8,864 bases of DNA from Promethearchaeota archaeon (GTDB lineage: Archaea; Asgardarchaeota; Lokiarchaeia; Sigynarchaeales; SOKP01). Position 1 is the stretch's first letter. Each line of letters begins with the position of its first letter. The notes beneath the pieces were generated by a model. That model was not told the DNA's origin. It saw only the letters and a program-made list of their open reading frames with translations, and made no database searches. Below are positions 1 through 5,555 of this stretch, piece after piece. Both the position numbers and the translations under genes were made by a program. The DNA lies in the NCBI GenBank assembly GCA_014729315.1, contig WJKD01000525.1, positions 1 to 8,864 of the forward strand. The letters are read 5' to 3'.

Positions 1-98
1 CTGAAAAATAATTTTCTTGGAACATTAACATTATTTAGTAATAATTCTTACATCCTTGATTATTATGGTTATCCATGAGTCTTACTAAATTCTTAACC

Positions 99-108
99 TT
101 TATATAAA
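99..108 (+). promoter_or_regulatory. TATA-like box for the first membrane protein gene
   Basis: The sequence TTTATATAAA lies 54 nt before the ATG at 163. An archaeal start site about 22-25 nt downstream would give a leader of roughly 30 nt. No clear Shine-Dalgarno motif follows. Confidence 0.45.
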
Positions 109-162
109 CTAAAAACTACTAGATTATTATCAAAATAACCTTTCTATACCGTTAAAATCATT

Positions 163-906
163 ATGCCATTAGAACCTTTGGACTTTTTAAATGGAATGCT
201 TGGACTTGTTTTTATAACTATCACCATCATTTTAGGGATAATCATTTGCTCTAAATATTTTAAAACATACGATAAGAACTTCCTACTAGTCGGGATAACC
301 CTGATTTTCCTCGTTTCTGGTTGGTATGGTACTTCCTTTAGTTTTTTAGTTGCTTTAATTTTCAATAACGAAGGGCTTTCTTACGAGATGATTATGCTAT
401 TAAATTTTGTACCTTTACCTATTGCCCTTTTTACATGGATGACGGCGTTTACAAATTTTTTATATAAAGAGAAGCAAAAATTTATTTTGGCGGGCAGTTT
501 AGCTTATATTGTATTCTTCTTCGTTCTATTTTTTTATTTTTTGTTTAATCAACCTGAAGTGATAGGTGAAAAAATATCGCCCGTAGACACGAAGGCAAAT
601 AATATTGTATTTGTAATAATATTAATTGGTCTTTTAGTTACCTTACTAATAACGGGTATTAAATTCTCCATCGAAACAATCAAACTTGGAAAATTAGAAA
701 CTAAATTAAAGGGAAAGCTTCTTTTCGTGGCATTTATATCGTTTTGTGTTGGGGGATTTTTAGATGCAACCTTACCAACCATAGCAATTACATTAATTAT
801 ATTCAGAGTAATCTTAATTTCCAGTTCAATTGAATTTTACGGTGGTTTCATTTTGCCAAAGTGGATGAAAAAAGCATTACTCAAAAATGAATTAACTAAA
901 GAATAA
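163..906 (+). CDS. Seven-transmembrane integral membrane protein, uncharacterised family (paralogue 1)
   Basis: I do not recognise a named family. The 247-residue product is almost entirely hydrophobic. I count seven likely helices at about residues 12-32, 41-67, 77-100, 106-128, 147-168, 184-204 and 206-230. Charged loops (KYFKTYDK, YKEKQK, the IKLGKLETKLKGK stretch) and the Lys-rich tail fall on one side, so positive-inside logic predicts an outside N-terminus and cytoplasmic C-terminus. Conserved points shared with the paralogue at 7084-7824 are SGWYG (52-56), PIAL (86-89) and PEVIG (131-135). Also shared are KGK (183-185), LDA (200-202) and the RVILISS/EFYGGF region (215-229). There is no signal peptide, soluble domain or retinal-type Lys in helix 7. 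The gene is monocistronic and convergent with the proteasome gene. The ATG at 163 fits the paralogue's length (247 versus 246). A sensor, receptor or transporter role cannot be separated from sequence alone. Confidence 0.85.
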   Translation: MPLEPLDFLNGMLGLVFITITIILGIIICSKYFKTYDKNFLLVGITLIFLVSGWYGTSFSFLVALIFNNEGLSYEMIMLLNFVPLPIALFTWMTAFTNFLYKEKQKFILAGSLAYIVFFFVLFFYFLFNQPEVIGEKISPVDTKANNIVFVIILIGLLVTLLITGIKFSIETIKLGKLETKLKGKLLFVAFISFCVGGFLDATLPTIAITLIIFRVILISSSIEFYGGFILPKWMKKALLKNELTKE

Positions 907-939
907 ATTCAAATAATTAAAAAGAGATAATTTTTATTC

Positions 940-1578
940 TTACTGTACTTGTTGGAATCCATCTTTGCTTATTGAGCAAATCTGAATTTTATATCCTGAC
1001 GCAGCATCCCTTTCTCTTGAACTTGTTATTGCTGTTTTAATCAAGTCAATTCCTTCTTCTCTCGACATATCGGTTTTCCAATCAGCCTCTAGAACACCTA
1101 AAGAAAATGGAGATCCAGACCCATAAGAAACAAATTTGCGTTCTTCGAATAAAGCGCCCAATAGATCAATTCCATACAATTTTCCTTCTCCGTCTTTAAG
1201 TGAATATCCTCCAATTATCATCATTGCTAAATAATAAGACCTCCCCGAAAATAATATATTTCTTGTTACATTAGCGACATATTTCGGTTCAGGTACTACG
1301 CCCTCTTCGACTTCTTTAAGTCGAGATAACGCTTTGATTTGATTAACAACATACTGAGCATCAGCAACCCCTCCACTTATCGTTGCACAGGTATATTTAT
1401 TAATTTCAAATAACTTCTGTGCTTGCTTACTCGCAACAAGATATCCCGCACTAGCTTGAGATTCGGTCCCAACGACAACTCCATCCTTTACCACAAGTCC
1501 AACTGTTGTTGTTCCCGATTGTATCTTTTTTAGATATTCCTCGTCGATATTATCCGGTCTGTAGCTATTATTCATCAT
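940..1578 (-). CDS. psmB: Proteasome subunit beta (20S core, catalytic, T1 threonine peptidase)
   Basis: This is the catalytic beta subunit of the archaeal 20S proteasome, which degrades unfolded proteins fed by a AAA ATPase. From the ATG at 1578 it is 212 residues. A 22-residue propeptide ends in Gly22, and autocleavage would expose Thr23 (mature Thr1) in the G-TTTVG motif. Mature Glu17 (Glu39) and Lys33 (Lys55) are in place; Thermoplasma also has Glu at 17. The family motifs ISGGVADA (67-74), GSGSPF (153-158) and RERDAASG (188-195, with Asp191 and Ser194) are present, so the subunit should be active. The start is uncertain: an in-frame GTG at 1587 adds three residues, and another ATG lies at 1575. 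No Shine-Dalgarno motif decides between them. The alpha subunit is not in the window. The gene is divergent from rps8e. Confidence 0.96.
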   Translation of the reverse strand: MMNNSYRPDNIDEEYLKKIQSGTTTVGLVVKDGVVVGTESQASAGYLVASKQAQKLFEINKYTCATISGGVADAQYVVNQIKALSRLKEVEEGVVPEPKYVANVTRNILFSGRSYYLAMMIIGGYSLKDGEGKLYGIDLLGALFEERKFVSYGSGSPFSLGVLEADWKTDMSREEGIDLIKTAITSSRERDAASGYKIQICSISKDGFQQVQ

Positions 1579-1619
1579 TTTATTCACATTAAATTCTAAT
1601 ATAATTGGCTAATTAGTAG

Positions 1620-1627
1620 TATAAATC
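1620..1627 (-). promoter_or_regulatory. TATA-like box for psmB
   Basis: On the minus strand the sequence reads ATTTATAC, about 42 nt before the ATG at 1578. This would give a short leader of about 10-20 nt, consistent with the absence of a Shine-Dalgarno motif. Confidence 0.35.
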
Positions 1628-1705
1628 AAATAAAACATCATGACTTTTTTATTTTTCTTAAAAAAATTATAAACTCCGTTAATATAAAAAAATTTTAAAG
1701 AAATC

Positions 1706-1715
1706 CTTTATTTAT
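1706..1715 (+). promoter_or_regulatory. TATA-like box for rps8e
   Basis: CTTTATTTAT lies about 38 nt before the rps8e ATG, preceded by the purine-rich AAAGAAATC that could act as a BRE. It implies a leader of about 15 nt. Confidence 0.35.
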
Positions 1716-1752
1716 TTTAATAATACATTAGAATTAGGCTGATCTTTTTCGT

Positions 1753-2130
1753 ATGGCAAGAAGTCAAGCACGAAGTAAAAGGAAATATACAGGAAAGAAA
1801 TATAGGCGTTTTAGTAAAAAAAGAAAGAGAGATCTTGAAAGTCCTCCTATAAGTACCGAAATTGGTAAAGAAAAGAAGAAAAAGGAAAGAACTATGGGAG
1901 GAAATTCTAAATTAAAACTGTTTTCAAGCTCTTTTATTAATGTCACTGATCCTACCAGCAATAAAACCTCAAAAGTGAAGATTTTAGGATTTGAGAGCAA
2001 TGAAGCGTCAAAAGATTATAATAGACGACACATTTTAACCAAGGGAGCAATAGTTGAGACAGAGCTTGGTAAAGTGAGAATTACTAGCCGTCCAGGACAA
2101 CATGGAGTTCTAAACGGCGTTATAATCTAA
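1753..2130 (+). CDS. rps8e: 30S ribosomal protein S8e (eS8)
   Basis: This is a small-subunit ribosomal protein shared by archaea and eukaryotes but absent from bacteria. It binds 16S rRNA. The 125-residue length is normal for archaeal eS8. The N-terminus is very basic (residues 1-28), followed by the family's PP-x-x-T-x-IG stretch (31-38), a Lys run (41-44) and the RTMGGN motif (46-51). The C-terminal signature KGAIVETELGK (97-107) and RPGQHGVLNG (113-122) is diagnostic. The ATG at 1753 is the natural start, since the basic N-terminus begins immediately. The gene stands alone, divergent from psmB and convergent with hypA. This matches the isolated position S8e often has in archaea. Confidence 0.96.
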   Translation: MARSQARSKRKYTGKKYRRFSKKRKRDLESPPISTEIGKEKKKKERTMGGNSKLKLFSSSFINVTDPTSNKTSKVKILGFESNEASKDYNRRHILTKGAIVETELGKVRITSRPGQHGVLNGVII

Positions 2131-2186
2131 AGTTAAATAAATTATAATTACTTTTTAACAAGAATAAATTCCTTCTAATTTTCATC

Positions 2187-2192
2187 AAAAAA
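2187..2192 (-). terminator. Oligo-T terminator candidate after hypA
   Basis: Six consecutive Ts on the minus strand lie 58 nt past the hypA stop, in the convergent gap with rps8e. Archaeal RNA polymerase terminates at such tracts without needing a hairpin. A nearby palindrome, AATCGATT at 2198-2205, may or may not contribute. Confidence 0.3.
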
Positions 2193-2249
2193 TTCTCAAT
2201 CGATTAGAGATTTAAATATTCATCAATCACTAATATTGAATTCATCTAA

Positions 2250-2621
2250 TTACTCTTGTATTTTAATGTTTTTTATGTTGGCTTTTTTTCCCTCGACTAC
2301 ATCAGTGTCTTTGCTCCCACAATGCTGACACTGAAATAATTGAAGTCCCGTCAAGTAAGCTTCTTCGCTTAGCGACACGGTTGAGATCTCTCCGCAACTT
2401 CTACATTTTATCTTTCCGGGAATGATTTCAATCTTTAATTCGGCCCCTTCTGCGATCGAGCCTTTCGTGGCCATTTTAAACGATTCCTTCAACAATTTGG
2501 GAACGATTAATGTTAACTCGCCTATCTCAAGATACACTTCTGTTATCCTATTAGCTTTATATTTCTGAGCCGTAGATTCCGCCACTTTAAAAATATTGTA
2601 TGCAAATGAGAATTCGTGCAT
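2250..2621 (-). CDS. hypA: Hydrogenase maturation nickel metallochaperone HypA
   Basis: HypA delivers nickel, with HypB, to the large subunit of [NiFe]-hydrogenases, and in some organisms to other nickel enzymes. The 123-residue protein begins MHE, giving the N-terminal amine and His2 used as Ni ligands, with Glu3 beside them. A rubredoxin-like structural zinc site is intact: Cys73 and Cys76 in CRSC, Cys98 and Cys101 in CQHC. Length and spacing match the family. It starts 10 nt after the stop of the SRP19 gene and is almost certainly cotranscribed with it. AGAGGGT, overlapping the end of SRP19, may serve as the ribosome-binding site. No hypB or hydrogenase gene lies in the window, so its client enzyme is elsewhere. 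Confidence 0.95.
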   Translation of the reverse strand: MHEFSFAYNIFKVAESTAQKYKANRITEVYLEIGELTLIVPKLLKESFKMATKGSIAEGAELKIEIIPGKIKCRSCGEISTVSLSEEAYLTGLQLFQCQHCGSKDTDVVEGKKANIKNIKIQE

Positions 2622-2631
2622 AATGAGAAAC

Positions 2632-2922
2632 TTACCCTCTTTTTCTTCTGATTTCCCGCGCTATTTCATGAATAATCTTTGACTTCTTTTTTCCTTTGGT
2701 ATTTATGGAGACTCTACCAGTTTTTTCCCACCACGTTCGGGGGTATCGTAATCCATATTCTACTTCAACTAAATATCCTAATTTTTTAGCCGCCTCGGCA
2801 ATTTCACCAGTAGTAACTTTGTCTATTGCAAGATTTTTAGGAAGCCGTCTTCCTTCTTTTCTTGTTTTTTTAGCTTCGAAGTATTGGGGCCAGAAGAGAA
2901 GAAAAGGTTTTCTTGATCGCAT
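2632..2922 (-). CDS. srp19: Signal recognition particle subunit SRP19
   Basis: SRP19 binds the tips of helices 6 and 8 of 7S SRP RNA and prepares the site for SRP54, supporting targeting of membrane and secreted proteins. The 96-residue product shows the family hallmarks. These are WPQYFEA (11-17, usual form WPxYxD), the basic EGRRLPK (23-29), and the central EIAEAAKKLG (40-49). YPRTWWEKTGRVSI (60-73) and a highly basic C-terminus follow. Residue Glu16 where Asp is usual is conservative. It heads a two-gene operon with hypA; the TATA-like box at 2961-2970 fits the ATG at 2922. The SRP RNA and SRP54 genes are not here. Confidence 0.94.
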   Translation of the reverse strand: MRSRKPFLLFWPQYFEAKKTRKEGRRLPKNLAIDKVTTGEIAEAAKKLGYLVEVEYGLRYPRTWWEKTGRVSINTKGKKKSKIIHEIAREIRRKRG

Positions 2923-3236
2923 ATTTAATCATAAAGACCCAATGTTCTTAAACAATATTGTTATTAAAAAGTAAAAGAAATAAAAAAATGACGATTCATT
3001 ACCAAAACATAGTTGATGTTATAGACTTTCTACGTAGAGTTCTTAATTCTAACTTATATATTAATTTTGAAACAAAAATAAAAAATCGAACAATAAATTT
3101 AAAATTATTATTTAAAATTGAATTTATCAAATGAAATAATTTCTAATACAACTTCAAATATAATGCGATTAAATTGTAAAAATCTCTGATATGATCCTCA
3201 GTTGATTATTATGGTTGATTTTTCTTCTTTTTCTTG
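2923..3236. other. Intergenic stretch with the SRP19 promoter only
   Basis: This is 314 bases of very AT-rich sequence. The one supported element is the minus-strand TATA-like TTTTTAATAA at 2961-2970, about 39 nt before the SRP19 ATG. A 48-codon ATG frame on + (2988-3134) is present but has no Shine-Dalgarno motif or recognisable motif. I see no RNA gene or repeat. Confidence 0.4.
2961..2970 (-). promoter_or_regulatory. TATA-like box for the SRP19-hypA operon
   Basis: TTTTTAATAA on the minus strand lies about 39 nt before the ATG at 2922. The implied leader of about 14 nt contains ATGAT, five nt before the ATG, which resembles the GTGAT-type initiation signals of other genes here. Confidence 0.35.
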
Positions 3237-3461
3237 TTAGATTTTTCTACTTTTCAATACATTATGATATCTCTCATTAATTGTTTTTATACTATTATTT
3301 AGAAATGAATTATGTTCGTCAGCTATTTCGCGAAAATCTAAAGTGGAAAGCATGTGGCCTTTATGCGCTTGTTCAAAATTTTTTATTACAAATTGATTCT
3401 TTGGATCAACTGGGTTAATTTTAACATAATCTTTACACTTTAAACATACTCGAACTCTCAA
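3237..3461 (-). CDS. Small putative zinc-binding protein (CxxC...HxxH), function unknown
   Basis: This is a 74-residue protein with an N-terminal MRVRVCLKCKDYV segment: Cys6 and Cys9 form a CxxC knuckle, and His33 and His36 (HKGH) could complete a tetrahedral zinc site. I recall similar short archaeal proteins with the same order (CxxC, a Pro/Asn-rich turn, then HxGHxL and TLD), but no function is known to me. The C-terminal half (about 45-74) looks helical and polar. It starts with TTG at 3461. That choice is backed by AAGGGGAT at 3469-3476, seven nt upstream, and by Cys6 falling just inside the protein. No in-frame ATG precedes the CxxC. The gene is monocistronic, and a nucleic-acid or regulatory role is only a guess. 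Confidence 0.75.
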   Translation of the reverse strand: MRVRVCLKCKDYVKINPVDPKNQFVIKNFEQAHKGHMLSTLDFREIADEHNSFLNNSIKTINERYHNVLKSRKI

Positions 3462-3468
3462 GTCTACA

Positions 3469-3476
3469 ATCCCCTT
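3469..3476 (-). promoter_or_regulatory. Shine-Dalgarno motif deciding a TTG start
   Basis: AAGGGGAT on the minus strand sits seven nt before the TTG at 3461. It is the main reason to accept the non-ATG start of the small zinc protein. Confidence 0.5.
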
Positions 3477-3503
3477 TTACTTTTTAAATTTCTTTTTTAA
3501 TTA

Positions 3504-3513
3504 TTATATTTAA
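3504..3513 (-). promoter_or_regulatory. TATA-like box for the small zinc-protein gene
   Basis: TTAAATATAA on the minus strand lies about 43 nt before the TTG start. It implies a leader of about 15-20 nt that just includes the Shine-Dalgarno motif. Confidence 0.4.
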
Positions 3514-3679
3514 GTAAATTATTTGTTTGATTAATCTTCATTAATTTCAATTTATTAACCCCTTTGGAAGGAAAGTGAAATTTTTTAGAGGATGTGAAAA
3601 ATATTAGAAGGATAAAAATAAATTTCATTTATCACTTTATCACTTGCTAATCATTTTTCATGCCCCCTTATATTCCGAT

Positions 3680-3753
3680 GGGAGGGTGGTCTAGCTTGGT
3701 ATGATACGCGGCTGGGGGCCGCGTGGTCGGGGGTTCGAATCCCTCCTCTCCCA
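3680..3753 (+). tRNA. tRNA-Pro (anticodon GGG), intronless, CCA not encoded
   Basis: A full cloverleaf can be drawn by hand. The acceptor stem is GGGAGGG (3680-3686) with CTCTCCC (3746-3752), containing one G-T pair. T8 and G9 follow. The D stem has three pairs, GTC (3689-3691) with GAT (3703-3705), as in other proline tRNAs. The anticodon stem is CGCGG (3707-3711) with CCGCG (3719-3723), with the loop CTGGGGG carrying anticodon GGG at 3714-3716. The T stem is GGGGG (3729-3733) with CCCTC (3741-3745) and the loop TTCGAAT. The discriminator is A3753. The anticodon loop is seven nt with no intron, and CCA is absent. GGG reads CCC and CCU codons. A T-run at 3799-3805 could end the transcript. 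Confidence 0.97.
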
Positions 3754-3810
3754 TCTTCCACAAAACTCTTGAATGCACAATTCTTTCATTTTTAATAATT
3801 TTTTTAGTTT

Positions 3811-3820
3811 TTTATAATAA
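3811..3820 (+). promoter_or_regulatory. TATA-like box before the structured repeat region
   Basis: TTTATAATAA in a T-rich setting would place a transcription start near 3840-3845, at the edge of the region with inverted repeats. In an AT-rich genome such matches are frequent, so this supports a small RNA only in combination with the structure and T-run downstream. Confidence 0.25.
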
Positions 3821-3832
3821 CTTAATTTTCTA

Positions 3833-3848
3833 AATGTTGCACATTTTC
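3833..3848 (+). repeat. Direct repeat copy 1 with internal dyad (AATGT-TGC-ACATT)
   Basis: AATGTTGCACATTTTC occurs here and again at 3905-3920, exactly 72 nt later. The similarity extends in degenerate form to about 3821-3860. The first 13 bases form five-base inverted arms around TGC, a shape typical of a dimeric regulator site. A weaker relative, AATGCACAATTCTTTC, is at 3773-3788. Confidence 0.6.
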
Positions 3849-3904
3849 ACCAATTTTTGGATTCTTGGAGATTAATTTTCGGCCGTACTCCCTAATTTTA
3901 ATCT

Positions 3905-3920
3905 AATGTTGCACATTTTC
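3905..3920 (+). repeat. Direct repeat copy 2 with internal dyad
   Basis: This is an exact 16-base match to 3833-3848. Flanks align imperfectly: TAATTTT a few bases before and a CAATTTTTGG/AAAATTGGG-type stretch after. In the folded model this copy lies between the inner and outer helices of the candidate RNA. Confidence 0.6.
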
Positions 3921-3934
3921 TCGAAAATTGGGTG

Positions 3935-3966
3935 TTCCCGGTGATGGTGGGGTGGGGAATTTTTTT
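3935..3966 (+). terminator. Hairpin followed by seven Ts
   Basis: TTCCC (3935-3939) pairs with GGGAA (3955-3959) around a 15-base G-rich loop, followed directly by T at 3960-3966. The 3' arm also fits a competing hairpin, GGAATTT (3956-3962) with AAATTCC (3976-3982), so the two structures exclude each other. Confidence 0.35.
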
Positions 3967-4187
3967 CTTCGCTTTAAATTCCGACCTCCCTTTTGCCTTC
4001 TGCTGAGGGTGGTTTATTATTCTAATCTACCAAAGATGGTTTGTTGTAAAACTTTGAAAATGAAATATCAGAAAATTTGTTAATTTTTTCTATTCTTAAG
4101 AAGAACTCTAATAACATCCCTTTTTTTCCAATATGTAACTCTTTAATGTCGAAAATTTTTGATTTGACACGTCTATTTCTGTTCAGA

Positions 4188-4214
4188 CTCTTTTTGCATT
4201 GATAACAAAAAGGG
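4188..4214 (+). other. Nine-base-pair inverted repeat upstream of the oxidoreductase promoter
   Basis: CTCTTTTTG (4188-4196) pairs with CAAAAAGGG (4206-4214), with one T-G pair, around a nine-base loop. It lies about 30 nt before the TATA-like box of the oxidoreductase gene. This could be an operator or a chance A/T-rich hairpin. Confidence 0.3.
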
Positions 4215-4240
4215 AGTATTTAGTTTAAAAAATTTAATAA

Positions 4241-4250
4241 TTTAAAAATA
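4241..4250 (+). promoter_or_regulatory. TATA-like box for the Gfo/Idh/MocA oxidoreductase gene
   Basis: TTTAAAAATA lies about 41 nt before the ATG at 4291. The implied leader of about 15-20 nt just includes the AAGTGAT ribosome-binding motif. Confidence 0.35.
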
Positions 4251-4290
4251 TTTTATCTCATTACAATTATCGAGAATTGAAGTGATTATT

Positions 4291-5418
4291 ATGTCTAATA
4301 ATAAATTAAAAGTTGGAGTCATTGGGATTGGTAATGTCGCCAATATAGCGCATTTACCTACTTATCAAGAATCACATCTTGCTGAAATCGTAGCGATATC
4401 TGATCCACTCAAAACTCATCTTAAGCACGCTCAGGAAAGATATGATATTGCAAAGACATATCAAAACGCAAACGATTTACTAGACGATCCTGATATTGAA
4501 GCTGTGAGTATTTGCTCACCCCATTGGTTTCATGCTGAGCAGGTAATCCGCGCCGCTAAAAACGGAAAACACATCTTATGCGAAAAACCTATTGGTATTA
4601 CATTAGATGAAGTGGACGAAATGATCAATGTTGTTGAGAAAAATAAGGTCGTTTTTCAAACGGCTACCCAAAAGCGATTTGATCCTGGATTTCAATACAT
4701 CAAAGAGAAGATACTTGAAAACGAGATTGGTAAAGTTTTTCACGCTTCTCTCCATTGGTATCATTCCATGCCTGATTACGGACCAAGAAAGGATGTTATT
4801 CAGGAGGCAGGACTATGGAGAATGACCGATAATAGGTGCGGGGGAGGAGACCTTTTAGACCATGGACCGCATTATTTTGATTTGTTTCGATGGTGGTTTG
4901 GAGAGGTAAATAATGTTAATGCGCAAATTAGAAGGATAAATAAAAACAGAGTAAACGAGGATCACTCCACAGTATTATTATCATTCAAGGGGAGCGACGC
5001 AATTGCCATATTTGAAAGATCAGAAGCATTTTTTGGAGAAGTTTTCGGTGAAGAATTAGGAAAAGTTCACGGAACAAAAGGTACTTATTATTTCGATGTC
5101 CCAAACGAGTATAAAAAGAAGCCGCTAAATATCATAAAATATTCAAAAAAAACAGAGACTAGTAAACCCTCTAAAGAAAAAATCCCGCTTCCTAAGGATA
5201 AATGGGATCTACCCTACGCCCGAGAAATTCGCTCTTTTATAAATCAAGTCTTAGGGCGGTCAAACGAGGAAGTGGGATTCCCCGAAGAGTGGATTCCTAC
5301 GATATACGACGGACGATCTGCCCTGGAAGTAGTTTTAGCTTCATATACTTCGCAGAGAACGCAGAGCACCGTTCGATTACCTTTAACAGAATATAAACCT
5401 CTGCCCTGGTGTGAATAG
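4291..5418 (+). CDS. Gfo/Idh/MocA family NAD(P)-dependent oxidoreductase
   Basis: Members of this family oxidise or reduce sugars, inositols and similar polyols with a bound nicotinamide cofactor. The 375-residue length is typical. The N-terminal Rossmann fold (about 5-120) opens with VGVIGIGNVA; Gly12 and Gly14 form the nucleotide loop. AISDP (35-39) ends the second strand. The catalytic-lysine motif CEKPIG is at 97-102, Lys99 being the conserved residue. The C-terminal alpha/beta domain carries GGGDLLDHGPHYFD (184-197), where Asp190 and His194 match the family's active-site pattern. I chose ATG 4291 over the in-frame GTG at 4282, because that GTG lies inside AAGTGAT, a good ribosome-binding motif placed five nt upstream of the ATG. 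The substrate cannot be assigned. The gene is convergent with the UroD-like gene; a hairpin and T-run follow it. Confidence 0.93.
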   Translation: MSNNKLKVGVIGIGNVANIAHLPTYQESHLAEIVAISDPLKTHLKHAQERYDIAKTYQNANDLLDDPDIEAVSICSPHWFHAEQVIRAAKNGKHILCEKPIGITLDEVDEMINVVEKNKVVFQTATQKRFDPGFQYIKEKILENEIGKVFHASLHWYHSMPDYGPRKDVIQEAGLWRMTDNRCGGGDLLDHGPHYFDLFRWWFGEVNNVNAQIRRINKNRVNEDHSTVLLSFKGSDAIAIFERSEAFFGEVFGEELGKVHGTKGTYYFDVPNEYKKKPLNIIKYSKKTETSKPSKEKIPLPKDKWDLPYAREIRSFINQVLGRSNEEVGFPEEWIPTIYDGRSALEVVLASYTSQRTQSTVRLPLTEYKPLPWCE

Positions 5419-5432
5419 TAGAATTTATCTTC

Positions 5433-5455
5433 AAAGAATTAAATATTCTTTTTTT
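5433..5455 (+). terminator. Hairpin and T-run after the oxidoreductase gene
   Basis: AAAGAAT (5433-5439) pairs perfectly with ATTCTTT (5445-5451) around a five-base loop, and the T tract continues to 5455. It begins 15 nt after the stop codon, the expected place for a terminator. Confidence 0.5.
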
Positions 5456-5555
5456 GCTAAAATCAAAATTACACTCGCAAACATAGAAAATTGCTATCTT
5501 GAATGACAAATGAAGACCTATTTTAAAATTTGGTAAAAGAAAACCTTAAGATAAG

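Larger units (their letters stand above)
3840..3966 (+). ncRNA. Candidate structured small RNA or leader element, unrecognised
   Basis: No known RNA family is recognised. Three compatible helices can be drawn. The outer one pairs CACCAATTTT (3848-3857) with AAAATTGGGTG (3924-3934), with one bulged G. The inner one pairs AGATTAA (3869-3875) with TTAATCT (3898-3904). A 3' hairpin pairs TTCCC (3935-3939) with GGGAA (3955-3959) and runs straight into seven Ts (3960-3966). A TATA-like box sits about 25-30 nt upstream of the proposed 5' end. The block is richer in G and C than the surrounding spacer. Transcription is not demonstrated; both ends are estimates. Confidence 0.3.
3754..4290 (+). other. 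537-base gap with repeats, hairpins and no credible protein gene
   Basis: After the tRNA comes a T-run (3799-3805), a TATA-like box (3811-3820), an imperfect direct repeat (3821-3860 and 3891-3932) and a locally G/C-richer, pairing-rich block (3848-4013). AT-rich sequence then leads to a hairpin at 4188-4214 and the TATA box at 4241-4250 of the oxidoreductase gene. Apart from the elements listed separately I see nothing coding. No second copy of the tRNA 3' end, as would mark an integrated element, is visible. Confidence 0.5.

Noticed and set aside
163..906. Microbial rhodopsin identity for the seven-helix proteins
   Set aside because: No Lys in helix 7 for retinal attachment and no rhodopsin motifs in helix 3.
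2194..2210. Near-palindrome around AATCGATT between rps8e and hypA
   Set aside because: It has no loop to form a hairpin in RNA, and a single short palindrome in AT-rich DNA is not significant.
2696..2974. 92-residue frame on + opposite SRP19
   Set aside because: The minus strand encodes a clear SRP19, and this frame is its antisense shadow.
2988..3134. 48-codon ATG frame on + in the gap after SRP19
   Set aside because: No Shine-Dalgarno motif, no recognisable motif, rich in Asn, Lys and Ile as expected from random AT-rich DNA. It also overlaps nothing conserved.
3204..3240. GATTATTATGGTT, seen also at 58-70 and nearly at 4284-4293, looking like a start signal for a small gene
   Set aside because: The frames from the ATGs at 65 and 3211 close after 7 and 9 codons, so the match is probably chance.
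3628..3643. Tandem TTTATCAC repeated twice, 37 nt upstream of the tRNA
   Set aside because: Only two short AT-rich units. It may overlap the tRNA promoter, but no function is supported.
3680..3753. tRNA-Pro as an integration site for a mobile element
   Set aside because: No second copy of the tRNA 3' end and no integrase gene in the window.
3941..4005. C/D box guide RNA (GTGATGG as C box, CTGA near 4002 as D box)
   Set aside because: The C box deviates from RTGATGA, a T7 tract lies between the boxes, and no C'/D' boxes or terminal stem are visible.
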